From the NCBI GenBank assembly GCA_021805955.1, contig JAJZDO010000452.1:1-15538 (forward strand): 15,538 bases of DNA, given 5' to 3'. The stretch comes from Acidobacteriota bacterium. GTDB taxonomy: Bacteria > Acidobacteriota > Terriglobia > Terriglobales > Acidobacteriaceae. Below, in pieces: positions 5,679 to 15,538 of this stretch (its first letter is position 1; every line of letters starts with the position of its first letter). The notes under the pieces are model-generated. The model made no database searches. It was not told the DNA's origin and saw only the letters and a list, made by a program, of their open reading frames with translations. The translations under genes and the position numbers were made by a program.

Positions 5679-8600
5679 ATGTCTAATTTCCATGCAGTTT
5701 CCGGCTTACCGTCCGCACAGGGCCTGTACCACCCATGCCACGAACATGACGCGTGCGGAATTGGATTTGTCGCCAGCATTCGCGGAGAGAAGAGCCACGA
5801 AATTATCCTGAAAGGGATCGAGGTTCTGATCAATCTGACGCATCGCGGAGCCTGCGGCTGCGACCCGGAAACTGGCGATGGCGCTGGCATTCTGATCCAG
5901 ATTCCTCATCGCTTCTTCGCGCGCGAGTGCAAACAATTAGGCTTTGAGCTGCCGGAGTCGGGCGCCTATGCGGCGGGCATGGTCTTCCTGCCGGTGGAGA
6001 AGCTGAACCGCCTGCAGTGCGAGGGAATCTTCGAAGAAATCGTGCGGGATGAAGGGCTGACCGTTTTGGGCTGGCGGGACATCCCCTGCGACGGCAATGC
6101 CATCGGCCGAGTGGCGCGCGCAAGCCAACCCTACATTCAACAGATTTTTATCGGGAAACCCGCCGAACTCGATGAAGATGCCTTCGAGCGCAAGCTGTAT
6201 GTGGTTCGCAAGCGGATCGAACGGACGATTGCCGCCTCCGATATAGAGGATAAGGACTTTTTTTACATTCCATCTCTTTCCGCTCGCACCATTATTTACA
6301 AAGGTCTGCTGCTGGCTCCGCAGATCGCGAGTTTCTACGGGGAATTGTCCGATCCTGAAGTCACCAGCGCGCTTTGCCTGGTCCATCAGCGTTTTTCGAC
6401 GAACACGTTTCCCAGTTGGCGGCTCGCGCATCCGTTCCGTTACATAGCGCACAACGGCGAAATCAACACCCTGCGCGGCAACGTGAACTGGATGCAGGCG
6501 CGCCAGTCTATTTTGTCTTCCCCGGCATTCGGCGACGACATGCAAAAGGTGTTTCCCGTCATTGAGGAGGGCAGCAGCGATTCCTCCGCGTTCGACAATG
6601 CGGTGGAGCTGCTCTATCAGTCTGGACGCTCGATGCCGCACGTCATGTCCATGTTGATTCCAGAATCCTGGTCGGGCAATCCTCATATGAAGCCCGAGAA
6701 GCGGGCGTTCTATGAGTATCATGCGTCCCTGATGGAGCCATGGGATGGTCCCGCGGCCATCGCGTTTACTGACGGACGAGTCATTGGAGCGTCGCTCGAC
6801 CGTAATGGCCTGCGCCCAGGCCGCTATGTCGTCACCAAGGACGATATTGTGGTGCTGGCGTCGGAGGCCGGCGTTCTGGACATTCCAGATGTGAACGTAA
6901 AGAAAAAAGGACGGTTGCAACCGGGCAAGATGTTCCTGGTGGACACGGTGCAACAACGCATCATTTCCGACAAGGAGATCAAGCAGCAGCTTGCTGCGCG
7001 CCAGCCGTACGACGAGTGGCTGAAGCAAAACCAGATCACGCTGGACCAATTGCCGGAGCCCTCCCGCGTATATGCGGCCAACCCCGATACGCTTTTGCGT
7101 CGGCAACGGGTATTTGGTTACACCGAAGAAGACATGAAGATGATTCTGGAACCGATGGCGAGCAAGGGAGAGGAGCCGATCGGTTCCATGGGAACCGATA
7201 CTCCGCTGGCTTGTCTGTCGGACCGGCCGCAGATGCTGTTCAGTTATTTCAAGCAGCTCTTTGCGCAGGTGACGAATCCTCCTATCGATCCGATCCGCGA
7301 AGAGATGGTCATGTCGCTGATCAGTTTTATCGGTAGCGAGAGGAACATTCTGGCGGAAACGCCCAAAAACTGCCACACATTGAAGTTGCCTCACGCCATC
7401 CTGAACAATCACGAGTTGGAAAAGCTGCGTCGCGTGTCCACCGGGGATTTGCTGGCAACAACATTGTCCACGCTGTTTCGCGCGGAAGACGGCGAAGCCG
7501 GATTGCGGCGCGCGCTCGATGAGCTATGCCAGCGCGCATCGCTTGCAGTTCGCTCCGGATATACGCTGTTCATTCTTTCCGACCGCGGAGCGGATGCGCA
7601 ATACGCTCCCATTCCCAGCCTGCTTGCGCTGGCTGCGGTTCACTATTTGCTGGTTCGCGAAGAGACGCGGACCCAGGTCGCTCTCATCCTGGAGTCGGGA
7701 GAGCCGCGCGAGGTGATGCATTTCGCGCTGCTCATCGGTTTCGGCGCCAGCGCCATCAACCCATATCTGGCATTCGATTCGATACGGGACCTGGCGCACC
7801 GCGGCTATTTAGCCAATGGCATCACGCCCGATACCGCGGTCAAGAATTTCATTAAGGCTATCAACAAGGGATTGTTGAAGACGTTCTCGAAAATGGGAAT
7901 TTCCACATTACAGAGCTATCGTGGGGCTCAGGTATTCGAGGCCATCGGTCTGAATAAGGACCTGGTCGAAACTTATTTTCAGGGAACCGCTTCAAGGATC
8001 GAAGGCGTGGGTCTCGACGTTTTGGCACGCGAAGCACAGATGAAGCACGAGTATGCCTTTGGCCCGCTTACCGATTCGCAGACCGATTTGGCCGTCGGCG
8101 GTGCGTACCACTATCGGGTGGACGGTGAATATCATCTGCTAAATCCGGAAACCATCGGCAAGCTGCAACATGCTGTGCAACAGGGGAACCCGAAAACATT
8201 CAAGGAATATACCGACCTGATCGACGAGCAAAGCCGCAACATGTGTACTCTGCGCAGCCTGATGCGCATCAAGGAATCGAAGTCTCCGGTTCCTCTGGAA
8301 GAAGTGGAGCCGGCCAAGGAGATCGTCAAGCGCTTCACCACCGGTGCAATGTCGTTCGGCTCGATCAGCAAGGAAGCGCACGAAACGCTTGCCATCGCGA
8401 TGAACCGGATCGGCGGCATGTCGAACACGGGCGAGGGCGGCGAGGATGAGCGCCGTTTCACCGCGGACGCCAATGGAGACTTGCGTCGCAGCGCGGTGAA
8501 GCAGATCGCGTCCGGACGCTTCGGAGTAACGACGAATTATCTGATCAACGCGGATGAGATCCAGATCAAGATGGCCCAGGGCGCCAAGCCGGGAGAAGGT

Positions 8601-10262
8601 GGCCAGCTGCCAGGGCACAAGGTGGACGAGATTATCGCCCGGCTGCGTCATTCCATTCCTGGCGTGGGGTTGATCTCGCCGCCTCCGCACCACGACATTT
8701 ACTCCATTGAAGACCTGGCCCAACTGATTTACGACTTGAAGAACGTAAACCCGAGAGCCCGCATTGCCGTGAAACTGGTCTCGGAGGTTGGAGTGGGCAC
8801 GGTTGCCGCAGGCGTTTCCAAGGCTCATGCCGATGTCGTACTCATCAGCGGCGACAGTGGAGGGACTGGCGCGGCGCCGCTCAGCTCCATCAAACATGCC
8901 GGAATCCCGTGGGAACTGGGGCTTGCGGAGACGCAGCAGGTTCTATTGCTGAACGATCTGCGCAGCCGCATTCGGGTGCAGACCGATGGCAAGTTGCAGA
9001 CCGGACGCGATGTTGTCATCGCTGCCTTGCTGGGTGCGGAAGAGTTTGGTTTTGCCACGGCCCCGCTGATCACCATGGGCTGCATCATGATTCGCAAGTG
9101 CCATCTGAACACCTGTCCAGTAGGGATCGCCACGCAGGACCCGGAACTTCGCAAGCGGTTCCAGGGCCAGCCGGAACATGTCATCAACTTTTTCTTTTTC
9201 CTAGCGGAACAGGTTCGCGAGCATATGGCGAAGCTTGGCTTCCGCACCGTGAACGAGATGGTGGGCCGCGTGGATATGCTGGAGACGCATCTGGCAATCG
9301 ATCATTGGAAAGCGAAGGGCATCGATCTTGCATCCATTTTGTACCATCCGCCATTACCGGCTCGCGTGGCGCGGCACTGCATTCACAAGCAGGACCATGG
9401 TCTGGAGCAGGCGCTCGATCATCGCCTGATCGACCTCGCTCAACCGGCGCTCGATGATCGACAGCCAGTGGAAGTCTCCCTGCCTATCCGCAATATCCAT
9501 CGGACGGTGGGAGCCATGCTCGGGGGCGAGGTGGTGCGGCGCTATGGATCGCAAGGACTGCCCGAGGAAACGATCCGGTTCCGGTTTCAGGGATCCGCGG
9601 GCCAAAGTTTCGGAGCGTTTCTGCCCAACGGAATCACCCTTACGTTGGAAGGAGAAGCCAACGACTATGTGGGGAAGGGGCTTTCCGGCGGTCGAATTAT
9701 CATTTTCCCGCCTCGCAATTCCAGTTTTCAGCCGGAAGAGAGCATTCTTGCAGGCAATGTGATTCTCTACGGGGCGACCAGCGGCGAGGTCTTCCTGAAT
9801 GGAATCGCAGGAGAACGCTTTGCCGTGCGCAACTCCGGTGCGACCGCGGTCGTGGAAGGCGTTGGAGATCACGGCTGCGAATACATGACCAATGGACTCG
9901 TGGTCGTGCTGGGTACTTGTGGCCGCAACTTTGCTGCCGGGATGAACGGAGGGATCGCATACGTCTTCGACGAGCGCGGCGATTTCAAGGAGAAACGCTG
10001 CAACCCGGCGTCGGTAGATTTGGAGCCGGTCACCGACGAGCAAGATATCGAAGATCTGCAGACGCTCATCACTCGCCATCGCGATCTGACTGGAAGCCCA
10101 CGAGCCGGATGGATTCTTGCCAACTGGAACGAGAGCTTGCCGAAATTCATTAAAGTGTTTCCGCAGGAATATAAGCGCGTGCTTCGCAGTCGAACAAAAG
10201 TACATGTTTCAGCAGGAGAGATTCCTTCATTGACAACCGTCGAGCAGGTGCAGCATGGGTAA
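5679..10262 (+). CDS. gltB: Glutamate synthase (NADPH) large subunit
   Basis: 1527 residues, normal for the family. With GltD it makes two glutamates from glutamine, 2-oxoglutarate and NADPH in the cytoplasm. Residues 26 to ~440 are the class II glutamine amidotransferase domain. C26 in HDACGIGF is the nucleophile, so a 25-residue propeptide must be removed, and [10 protein letters not shown] lies at 259-268. A central linker domain follows, then the FMN-binding synthase domain (from about 880: [24 protein letters not shown]; later [11 protein letters not shown]). The 3Fe-4S cysteines are C1135, C1141 and C1146 in [15 protein letters not shown]. The C-terminal GXGXG beta-helix domain includes [11 protein letters not shown] near 1365 and [17 protein letters not shown] at 5669-5674 fixes the ATG. 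All catalytic landmarks I looked for are present. The last 8 bases overlap gltD, indicating translational coupling. Confidence 0.98.
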   Translation: MSNFHAVSGLPSAQGLYHPCHEHDACGIGFVASIRGEKSHEIILKGIEVLINLTHRGACGCDPETGDGAGILIQIPHRFFARECKQLGFELPESGAYAAGMVFLPVEKLNRLQCEGIFEEIVRDEGLTVLGWRDIPCDGNAIGRVARASQPYIQQIFIGKPAELDEDAFERKLYVVRKRIERTIAASDIEDKDFFYIPSLSARTIIYKGLLLAPQIASFYGELSDPEVTSALCLVHQRFSTNTFPSWRLAHPFRYIAHNGEINTLRGNVNWMQARQSILSSPAFGDDMQKVFPVIEEGSSDSSAFDNAVELLYQSGRSMPHVMSMLIPESWSGNPHMKPEKRAFYEYHASLMEPWDGPAAIAFTDGRVIGASLDRNGLRPGRYVVTKDDIVVLASEAGVLDIPDVNVKKKGRLQPGKMFLVDTVQQRIISDKEIKQQLAARQPYDEWLKQNQITLDQLPEPSRVYAANPDTLLRRQRVFGYTEEDMKMILEPMASKGEEPIGSMGTDTPLACLSDRPQMLFSYFKQLFAQVTNPPIDPIREEMVMSLISFIGSERNILAETPKNCHTLKLPHAILNNHELEKLRRVSTGDLLATTLSTLFRAEDGEAGLRRALDELCQRASLAVRSGYTLFILSDRGADAQYAPIPSLLALAAVHYLLVREETRTQVALILESGEPREVMHFALLIGFGASAINPYLAFDSIRDLAHRGYLANGITPDTAVKNFIKAINKGLLKTFSKMGISTLQSYRGAQVFEAIGLNKDLVETYFQGTASRIEGVGLDVLAREAQMKHEYAFGPLTDSQTDLAVGGAYHYRVDGEYHLLNPETIGKLQHAVQQGNPKTFKEYTDLIDEQSRNMCTLRSLMRIKESKSPVPLEEVEPAKEIVKRFTTGAMSFGSISKEAHETLAIAMNRIGGMSNTGEGGEDERRFTADANGDLRRSAVKQIASGRFGVTTNYLINADEIQIKMAQGAKPGEGGQLPGHKVDEIIARLRHSIPGVGLISPPPHHDIYSIEDLAQLIYDLKNVNPRARIAVKLVSEVGVGTVAAGVSKAHADVVLISGDSGGTGAAPLSSIKHAGIPWELGLAETQQVLLLNDLRSRIRVQTDGKLQTGRDVVIAALLGAEEFGFATAPLITMGCIMIRKCHLNTCPVGIATQDPELRKRFQGQPEHVINFFFFLAEQVREHMAKLGFRTVNEMVGRVDMLETHLAIDHWKAKGIDLASILYHPPLPARVARHCIHKQDHGLEQALDHRLIDLAQPALDDRQPVEVSLPIRNIHRTVGAMLGGEVVRRYGSQGLPEETIRFRFQGSAGQSFGAFLPNGITLTLEGEANDYVGKGLSGGRIIIFPPRNSSFQPEESILAGNVILYGATSGEVFLNGIAGERFAVRNSGATAVVEGVGDHGCEYMTNGLVVVLGTCGRNFAAGMNGGIAYVFDERGDFKEKRCNPASVDLEPVTDEQDIEDLQTLITRHRDLTGSPRAGWILANWNESLPKFIKVFPQEYKRVLRSRTKVHVSAGEIPSLTTVEQVQHG

Positions 10263-11718
10263 AACGACAGGATTCATGGAGTATTCGCGCGAGCTTCCCG
10301 AGCGGCGTCCGGTCGAGGAACGCGTCAACGACTGGGTGGAGATTTATCGCGCATTTCCGGAAGAAAAGCAACAGCAGCAGGCGGCGCGGTGCATGGACTG
10401 CGGAGTTCCCTTCTGCCATACGGGCTGCCCCGTCAACAACATCATTCCCGACTGGAATGACTTGGTCTATCGCGGGCGATGGAAAGAAGCGATACGCCGT
10501 CTGCACGCAACCAATAATTTTCCTGAATTCACCGGGAGAATTTGTCCGGCGCCCTGTGAGGCTGCATGCGTCCTGGGCATCAATGCTCCGGCAGTGACGA
10601 TTAAGCAGATTGAAAAAAACATCATCGAACATGCGTACGAGGAAGGCTGGGTCCATCCGGAACCGCCTGCATTTTCTACTGGCAAGGCGGTCGCTATCGT
10701 GGGTTCGGGGCCGGCCGGGCTAGCAGCGGCGCAACAACTTCGCCGCGCCGGTCATGCGGTTACAGTGTTCGAGAAAGCCGACCGCATCGGCGGGTTGATG
10801 CGCTATGGAATTCCAAATTTCAAACTGGAGAAAACAATCCTCGATCGCCGTCTGGAGCAAATGCAAGCGGAGGGCGTCGAATTTGTGACCGGCGCGCACG
10901 TCGGACAGAACGTACCGATTGCAGACCTTCAGCGTGACTTCGATGCCATTCTGTTGGCAGGCGGCGCCGAGCAACCGCGGGATCTTTCCGTGCCAGGCCG
11001 GGAACTGAAAGGCATCCATTTTGCAATGGAGTTTCTGCCGCAGCAGAACCGCCGATGTGAAGGCGACACAATACCTGACAGCGAAGCCATCCTGGCAACG
11101 GGCAAGCGAGTGGTCATCATTGGAGGCGGAGATACCGGTGCAGATTGCCTGGGGACAACGCATCGGCAGAAGGCGCTGTCGGTCGAACAATTTGAAATTA
11201 TGCCGATGCCCCCTGCCACACGCTCGCCGCTGACACCCTGGCCATTATGGCCGATGCAACTGCGCGTCGAGGGAGCGCATGAGGAGGGTGGGAAGAGGAG
11301 CTGGAGTCTGGCCACCACAAAGTTTACTGGGGACGAGCATGGCAACGTGAAGCAGTTGCATGGAGTCCAGGTCGGACCTCCGCCCAAGTTTGAACCGCAA
11401 CCCGGCAGTGAATTTGTCATGGACGCGGACCTGGTGTTGCTTGCCATGGGCTTCCTGGGTCCGGTTCGCAACGGCCTGATTGAGAAGCTCGGAGTTGTCC
11501 TCGACCCCAGAGGAAATGTGGCGACCAATGCCGACTACATGACGTCCGTGGAGGGGGTGTTTGCTGCCGGCGATCTGCGGCGCGGACAATCGTTGGTGGT
11601 ATGGGCCATCTCCGAGGGACGGAAAGCCGCCGCAGCCATCGATCAGTATTTGACTGCTTTCCCGAACGTTGTCGCGGCCAGCGCTGGAGCATCCTCCAAG
11701 ATGAATTCCCGTGGATAA
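10255..11718 (+). CDS. gltD: Glutamate synthase (NADPH) small subunit
   Basis: 487 residues, the usual length. It is the NADPH-oxidising FAD subunit that passes electrons through 4Fe-4S clusters to GltB. N-terminal cluster ligands appear as C46-x2-C49-x4-C54-x3-C58 ([14 protein letters not shown]) and C97-x3-C101-x3-C105 (CPAPCEAAC). The FAD dinucleotide fold begins with [13 protein letters not shown] (GSGPAG at 150-155), followed by [15 protein letters not shown]. The NADPH fold has [13 protein letters not shown] (GGGDTG at 290-295). A second FAD motif, [19 protein letters not shown], lies near the C-terminus. The ATG sits inside the end of gltB, so the two are made together. No further gene of nitrogen metabolism follows; the next gene is 150 bases on. 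Confidence 0.97.
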   Translation: MGKTTGFMEYSRELPERRPVEERVNDWVEIYRAFPEEKQQQQAARCMDCGVPFCHTGCPVNNIIPDWNDLVYRGRWKEAIRRLHATNNFPEFTGRICPAPCEAACVLGINAPAVTIKQIEKNIIEHAYEEGWVHPEPPAFSTGKAVAIVGSGPAGLAAAQQLRRAGHAVTVFEKADRIGGLMRYGIPNFKLEKTILDRRLEQMQAEGVEFVTGAHVGQNVPIADLQRDFDAILLAGGAEQPRDLSVPGRELKGIHFAMEFLPQQNRRCEGDTIPDSEAILATGKRVVIIGGGDTGADCLGTTHRQKALSVEQFEIMPMPPATRSPLTPWPLWPMQLRVEGAHEEGGKRSWSLATTKFTGDEHGNVKQLHGVQVGPPPKFEPQPGSEFVMDADLVLLAMGFLGPVRNGLIEKLGVVLDPRGNVATNADYMTSVEGVFAAGDLRRGQSLVVWAISEGRKAAAAIDQYLTAFPNVVAASAGASSKMNSRG

Positions 11719-11839
11719 GACAGCGAAGCGAGACCGAAGCATGGATCGAGTAAGCCGCGACTGGATCTGAATCCCTCCTGTGTCGCACCATCGGTCAGTT
11801 GCGGCGCTCGCCCGTCTGTCCGCAATTCTCAAACGGCGG

Positions 11840-11845
11840 TAGAAT
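11840..11845 (+). promoter_or_regulatory. Candidate -10 box for the small membrane protein gene
   Basis: TAGAAT in the 150-base gap after gltD would place a transcript start about 17 bases before the ATG at 11869. No convincing -35 is visible at 16-18 bases, so this is tentative; read-through from gltBD is the alternative. Confidence 0.3.
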
Positions 11846-11868
11846 GATGGTCGTCTGAGGTTCGGGGT

Positions 11869-12201
11869 ATGTTGGTGGAGATCGCCAAACCGATCGCCTT
11901 CCTGCTATGCATGGTTTCGTTGTGCGCTCTGTTCTTCACCGCGTTTCTGGCTCCCGCAAGCGATCTGCAGCAACGAATCTTAGACTCTCTCGAAATGCTG
12001 GTGCTGGCTGGCGGAATCTCACTGGTCAGCGGATTGATTTTTCGTGACTCGGCACCCGAGCACTCCGCCGACGACGCGCGGCTCGCAGCCACACTCCCCA
12101 TTCAGGTATTCTGCTGGGCTACTGGCGCCATGTTCATTCTGTTCATCGTTTCCTGGTATTTGGAAACCCACTGCATTTTCTACCGCGATATACGCTGGTA
12201 G
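11869..12201 (+). CDS. Small three-helix membrane protein of unknown function
   Basis: 110 residues. Three hydrophobic segments are visible: about 6-28 (AKPIAFLLCMVSLCALFFTAF), 41-58 (LEMLVLAGGISLVSGLIF) and 77-97 (LPIQVFCWATGAMFILFIVSW). A charged loop around 59-73 (RDSAPEHSADDAR) joins the second and third. The tail is WYLETHCIFYRDIRW. Four cysteines (C14, C19, C82, C102) are spread through it. I do not recognise a named family, although it resembles small inner-membrane hypothetical proteins I associate with acidobacterial genomes. Start choice is only modestly supported (GGGG four bases upstream of the ATG). It follows gltD on the same strand and converges on the histidine kinase gene. 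Confidence 0.68.
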   Translation: MLVEIAKPIAFLLCMVSLCALFFTAFLAPASDLQQRILDSLEMLVLAGGISLVSGLIFRDSAPEHSADDARLAATLPIQVFCWATGAMFILFIVSWYLETHCIFYRDIRW

Positions 12202-12243
12202 CGCAATGGCTCGGCTCGATAAGGCGTCCAAAGTGAAATCCAG

Positions 12244-12257
12244 GTCCAGAACTGGAC
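12244..12257. terminator. Short hairpin between convergent genes
   Basis: GTCCAG and CTGGAC form a tight inverted repeat around AA in the 95-base gap between two convergent stop codons (12201 and 12297). There is no T-run. Termination is suggested only by position. Confidence 0.25.
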
Positions 12258-12296
12258 TCCGGAAACCAAGGGTGCCAGCTCAAGCGGGGAAAAACC

Positions 12297-13775
12297 TTAT
12301 GGCTCGGATGGTAGGAGCCTGACATGGGACATGGTTGGCAGGCGGATCTGCGCGCAACAACCGGGTGCATTGTCGCGGTTGGCTAAGGTCAGCGTGCCTC
12401 CATGGGCTTCAATCATTTGCAGCGCGAGAACCAATCCAATTCCAGTACCGCCGGGCTTCGTTGTATAAAACGGCACAAACAGATTGGCGGGGTTGGCCAG
12501 TCCGATTCCGTTGTCTTCGACATGAATGACCACGCTGTCTGGCCGCTTTTTGCATACGACGGTTACATGCGCTGCCATTTTGTCGTCGTGAGCCTGCATC
12601 GCCGCATCGACAGCATTGCGGATTAGATTGATGAGCGCCTGTTCCAACTGGGCTGCATCGGCATAGATATCCGTATCTTCCGCGACATCGAGAACTATCT
12701 TGAGCCTGGTCTCAAGATGACAGACACGTTCCAGTAGAGGAATCGCTCGGAAGGTGGTCTTTACAGGCGCGGGTAGTTTGGCGAGCTGGCTATATGCCTG
12801 GAGAAAACGGTTCAGTGATTCCGCGCGCTCTTCGATGATGGCCAGTCCGTGCTCCATATCCACTGGATTTACGGTCCGATTGTGGCGCTCACCGGTGCTC
12901 GTCCAGTCAGCGGATTGCGCTGCTGGGACCCACTGCACGCGCGAGCGAAGACTGCTGGCAATCGATTTGATAGGCGTAAGAGAATTGTTGACCTCATGTG
13001 CAAGCACGCGAATCAGCCGCTGCCATGCCTGACGCTCCTGTTCCCGCAACACCCCGCTCACATCGGAAAGCAGCAGCAGAGTGTGAGGCATTCCATTCTG
13101 ATAAAACTTGCTGCGTCGCACCATCCATCGACCTTCTCGCCCATGCATGGCCAGCGAAACGACACTATTGTCCGGACAATCGAGGATCTCCATCAGTCCC
13201 AGAGAATTCGCGCTTTGATGCAACGTCGAATCTGCCGGCAGCTGGAGCATCTTGAGTGCAGCCGGATTGGTCAACTGCAAATCTGAAGCTGCGTCGAAGG
13301 CAAACACGGGCAGATCCATGGTTTCAACGACGCGTTCCAGGAGAGCAAACGTCTCCGATTCTCGATGCCGGCGTGTGCGAAGATCGCCAGCCAGCTCATT
13401 GATCTGCGCGGCCAGGTCGCCTAGTGCATCTCCTTGGCCGATCTCGCGCGCGCGAAAGGAATATTCGTTTTCCCGCAAGGCCGCCACGACGTTGGCGAGC
13501 GTCTGCAATGGTCGGACAATATGCTGGAACACCGCCGAGCCCAGAGATGCCAGCAGAATGAGAAGACTAGAAAGAACACACAACCAGGTCAAGATGGACG
13601 CATGCCACATGTACAGGGCGACACAGCCGAGCGTGAGCGTTGGAAGAGTAAGCAACACGAGCAATCCGGCGAGCCGAACTTCAAAACGCAGACGCGGAAT
13701 CTTGAAGCCGATTGCGGCGGGACGTGGCGGCAGAGAAGCGGACGATCGTGCACGATTTGCCGCACTAGATACCAT
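12297..13775 (-). CDS. NtrY-like sensor histidine kinase
   Basis: 492 residues. Two membrane helices (about 34-56 and 61-83) are joined by only a few residues, so there is no periplasmic sensor domain. Next come a HAMP linker (~84-137), a PAS-like domain (~145-240), and HisKA with the phospho-acceptor H260 in RVLAHEVNNSLTPIK. The HATPase domain has the N-box NLIRNAVDAA (N387), DNGIGL (421-426), the F-box FVPFYTTK and GGTGIGL (442-448). The order and the HEVNNSLTPI box resemble NtrY/NtrB-type kinases that partner sigma-54 activators. It phosphorylates a response regulator, almost certainly the one encoded immediately upstream, whose stop codon it overlaps by 11 bases. Signals are likely sensed within the membrane or the cytoplasmic PAS domain (inference). 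The 30-residue basic N-terminal tail before the first helix could mean a slightly later true start. Confidence 0.93.
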   Translation of the reverse strand: MVSSAANRARSSASLPPRPAAIGFKIPRLRFEVRLAGLLVLLTLPTLTLGCVALYMWHASILTWLCVLSSLLILLASLGSAVFQHIVRPLQTLANVVAALRENEYSFRAREIGQGDALGDLAAQINELAGDLRTRRHRESETFALLERVVETMDLPVFAFDAASDLQLTNPAALKMLQLPADSTLHQSANSLGLMEILDCPDNSVVSLAMHGREGRWMVRRSKFYQNGMPHTLLLLSDVSGVLREQERQAWQRLIRVLAHEVNNSLTPIKSIASSLRSRVQWVPAAQSADWTSTGERHNRTVNPVDMEHGLAIIEERAESLNRFLQAYSQLAKLPAPVKTTFRAIPLLERVCHLETRLKIVLDVAEDTDIYADAAQLEQALINLIRNAVDAAMQAHDDKMAAHVTVVCKKRPDSVVIHVEDNGIGLANPANLFVPFYTTKPGGTGIGLVLALQMIEAHGGTLTLANRDNAPGCCAQIRLPTMSHVRLLPSEP

Positions 13776-15162
13776 ACTTTTCCATCCGCCTGTACAGGGC
13801 TCCGCGGCTCAAGCCCAGTGCGTCGGCGGCTTGGCTCACGTTGCGATCGTGCCGGGCCAGAGCTTTACGGATCAGGATACTCTCGACTGCTTCCAAACTC
13901 ATCTCATCGATGTCATCAGCTGGTTTCGTCGTCTGAAGGTTCAGGTCGCCGGCCTGGATATGGCGGCCGCGGCTCATGAGTACAGCGCGCTCCATGGAAT
14001 GTTCGAGTTCTCGAACGTTTCCAGGCCACCAGTGATCGAGGAGGGCGTGGAGAGCTGTCGCGTCGAGCCCCTCGATTTGTTTGCGGTAGCGCGCTGCGTA
14101 GCGCGCAAGAAAATACGCCGCTAGCGCGGGGATGTCCTCTCGCCTTTCTCGCAGTGGAGGCAGATGAATTTCCACCGTATTCAGCCGAAAGAGCAAATCG
14201 GGACGAAAGCGCCCCTCCGCGCACTCATGCATCAGATCGGCGTTCGTTGCAGAGAGCACGCGCACATCAATCCGCCGCACGCGTGAGGAGCCGACCGGTT
14301 CCAGTTCTCCCGCCTCCAGTACGCGCAAAAGTTTTGCCTGCTGACGGACCGGGACATTGGCAATTTCATCCAGAAACAGCGTTCCCCGGTCTGCGAGTTC
14401 AAAGCGCCCGATGCGGTCTGTTCGCGCATCGGTGAACGCACCTTTGACATGGCCGAACACTTCGCTTTCAAACACGCCTTCAGAGAGCGCACCGGTATTC
14501 ACCGCAATCCATGGCTGCTCGGCACGTGCAGACAACGCGTGCAGCGAGTGCGCGACAATCTCTTTCCCAGTGCCGTGCTCGCCGGTAATCAGAACATTGG
14601 CGTCCGAAGGCCCAACACGTGTCATTGCATCGAGAACCGGTTGCATCGCCGGCGATCCGGCAATCATCTCGGGCCTGTCCGTTGCCCGCAGCAGTTGATT
14701 CTCCGCCTCCAATAGCTGGGCACGACGCAACGCCCGATAGAGGGTCACCTGAGTTTGTAAAACGGTCAACAACCGCGCATTTTCCCAAGGCTTTGCAATA
14801 AAGTCTCGAGCGCCTCGGCGCATCGCCTCCACCGCCAGGTCGACGCTGGCCCAGGCCGTCATCACGATGACAGGAAGCTGTGAATCGATCTCCAATACTT
14901 GCCGCAGCAACTCCAATCCTTCGTGGCCGGAAGTGGTGTCGCGGGTGTAGTTCAAGTCCATCAACAGGGCGTCATAGGATCGATTGCGAAGCGCGTGCAG
15001 CGCCGATTCCGGAGAACCGACAGTATCCACGTGGAAGCCCGCGGACTGCAGTAATAATGTAAGCGCTTCGAGAATTTGCGGCTGGTCATCGGATGCAAGC
15101 ACGCTCGGTAGCGTGCCTGCATCCGGTTTGTTCCGATCGAGAAGCACAGGTTGTTCCGCCAT
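13765..15162 (-). CDS. Sigma-54-dependent response regulator, NtrC family
   Basis: 465 residues from ATG-15162. The receiver domain has the acidic pair D25-D26, phospho-acceptor D69 in LLMDLNYTRD, T102 and K124. The AAA+ domain has Walker A GEHGTGKE (194-201), GHVKGAFTDA (241-246 being GAFTDA rather than the usual GAFTGA), Walker B GTLFLDEI (D265) and arginine-finger region RPDLLFRL. A C-terminal Fis-type helix-turn-helix (VSQAADALGLSRGALYRRM) closes it. When phosphorylated it should oligomerise, hydrolyse ATP and open sigma-54 promoters. It sits between a TolC gene (45 bases upstream) and the kinase gene (11-base overlap), so it probably controls the efflux operon to the right. A TTG start at 15201 would add 13 residues but lacks as good a ribosome binding site. 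Confidence 0.95.
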   Translation of the reverse strand: MAEQPVLLDRNKPDAGTLPSVLASDDQPQILEALTLLLQSAGFHVDTVGSPESALHALRNRSYDALLMDLNYTRDTTSGHEGLELLRQVLEIDSQLPVIVMTAWASVDLAVEAMRRGARDFIAKPWENARLLTVLQTQVTLYRALRRAQLLEAENQLLRATDRPEMIAGSPAMQPVLDAMTRVGPSDANVLITGEHGTGKEIVAHSLHALSARAEQPWIAVNTGALSEGVFESEVFGHVKGAFTDARTDRIGRFELADRGTLFLDEIANVPVRQQAKLLRVLEAGELEPVGSSRVRRIDVRVLSATNADLMHECAEGRFRPDLLFRLNTVEIHLPPLRERREDIPALAAYFLARYAARYRKQIEGLDATALHALLDHWWPGNVRELEHSMERAVLMSRGRHIQAGDLNLQTTKPADDIDEMSLEAVESILIRKALARHDRNVSQAADALGLSRGALYRRMEKYGI

Positions 15163-15168
15163 CGTCAG

Positions 15169-15174
15169 CCTCTC
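15169..15174 (-). promoter_or_regulatory. Ribosome binding site choosing the response regulator start
   Basis: GAGAGG on the minus strand lies six bases before the ATG at 15162. It supports the protein beginning MAEQPVLLD over the longer TTG-initiated reading from 15201. Confidence 0.6.
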
Positions 15175-15207
15175 GCTTAGAGTATCGCGATTGGCAAGCA
15201 AGTTCTT

Positions 15208-15538
15208 CTACGGTTGCCGGACAACCCCGGTTCTAGCATCCGCAATCGAGATGTGATTCAGGTCCAATGTGGCTCCAATCACTCGGTTCAATTCAACGCG
15301 CGATTTCTCGTAGTCTGTCTCCGCCGCTACCAGGGCCGATTCCGCCACCGATAGGTCGTGCTGGGCGGAAAGTGTCTGGTAGCTCGAACCTGCTCCCAGC
15401 TTTTGTTCCTGCTGAGTAATTTCGAAGGTCTTTTCGGCCAGATCGCGCGACTGTCCCGCTGCTTCCACCCGGGCCCGCTTCTGCTCCAGCGCATAGGCCG
15501 CGTTGGTTACTTCGATTTGGATCGTTTCAGATTCTGCA
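15208..15538 (-). CDS. TolC-family outer membrane efflux protein, C-terminal fragment
   Basis: This is the last ~109 codons of a gene that enters from the right edge; the frame is open from 15537 and ends at TAG (15208-15210). The sequence is the second outer-membrane-factor repeat. It has a long helical stretch from ETIQIEVTNAAYALEQ through LAEKTFEITQQEQKLGAGSSYQTL, the characteristic A-E-x-A-L-V-A-A-E-T-D-Y-E-K-S segment, and LNRVIGATLDLNHI. These are the coiled-coil and barrel-proximal parts of TolC proteins, which form the outer channel of tripartite efflux pumps (RND, MacAB or type I secretion). The inner-membrane partner must lie beyond the window. The response regulator begins 45 bases downstream on the same strand, which suggests one operon. 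Confidence 0.9.
   Translation of the reverse strand, partial: AESETIQIEVTNAAYALEQKRARVEAAGQSRDLAEKTFEITQQEQKLGAGSSYQTLSAQHDLSVAESALVAAETDYEKSRVELNRVIGATLDLNHISIADARTGVVRQP

Noticed and set aside
5937..7412. A 491-codon open frame on the minus strand inside gltB
   Set aside because: It lies wholly antisense to a strongly supported gltB and has low-complexity His/Arg/Leu-rich composition with no domain, which is a by-product of codon bias.
9354..10205. A 283-codon open frame on the minus strand in the 3' part of gltB
   Set aside because: Antisense to the GXGXG domain of gltB; no recognisable motif or ribosome binding site.
13252..14124. A 290-codon plus-strand open frame across the kinase-regulator junction
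   Set aside because: Antisense to two well-supported genes; Ser/Arg-rich and without family features.
1..15538. CRISPR arrays, insertion sequences, tRNA or rRNA genes, or a hidden defence system
   Set aside because: I saw no regular direct repeats, transposase, terminal repeats, or structural RNA sequence on either strand; all larger coding regions belong to recognised families.

Overview
The window looks like chromosomal DNA of a member of the Acidobacteriota (inference). The strongest sign is a PadR regulator followed directly by a permease of the type called acidobacterial duplicated orphan permease (ADOP). A DUF4965-type glutaminase-like protein, a secreted DUF1080 protein and an NtrC/NtrY-like pair beside a TolC gene fit that phylum. 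I see no phage, transposon, CRISPR, tRNA or rRNA signal.

Layout. Positions 1-1119 (+) hold the C-terminal end of a large glutaminase-like secreted protein and a small secreted 3-keto-disaccharide hydrolase-family protein. A strong hairpin at 1159-1190 separates them from a convergent LarA-like (nickel-pincer racemase family) gene at 1196-2470 (-). Divergent from that is a HugZ-type FMN/haem-family gene at 2566-3366 (+). Next come three inverted repeats within about 90 bases, a PadR regulator (3490-3840) and an overlapping ADOP permease (3840-5400). The permease looks broken: it needs two single-base frame corrections, and it has lost the whole middle of the family's usual two-module structure.

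Positions 5679-11718 (+) are a complete gltBD operon encoding glutamate synthase, the core ammonia-assimilation enzyme with GlnA, with an 8-base overlap between the genes. A small three-helix membrane protein follows (11869-12201, +). The remainder lies on the minus strand and is read right to left: the end of a TolC-family outer membrane efflux gene, a sigma-54-type response regulator and its histidine kinase. This order suggests a two-component system that regulates an efflux operon lying beyond the right edge.

Overall this is mostly ordinary core and accessory bacterial sequence. I did not find a convincing undescribed system. The points most worth a second look are the collapsed ADOP permease, the operator-like repeats before padR, the LarA-like enzyme that keeps the cofactor residues but has no maturation genes nearby, and the GAFTDA variant in the sigma-54 activator.
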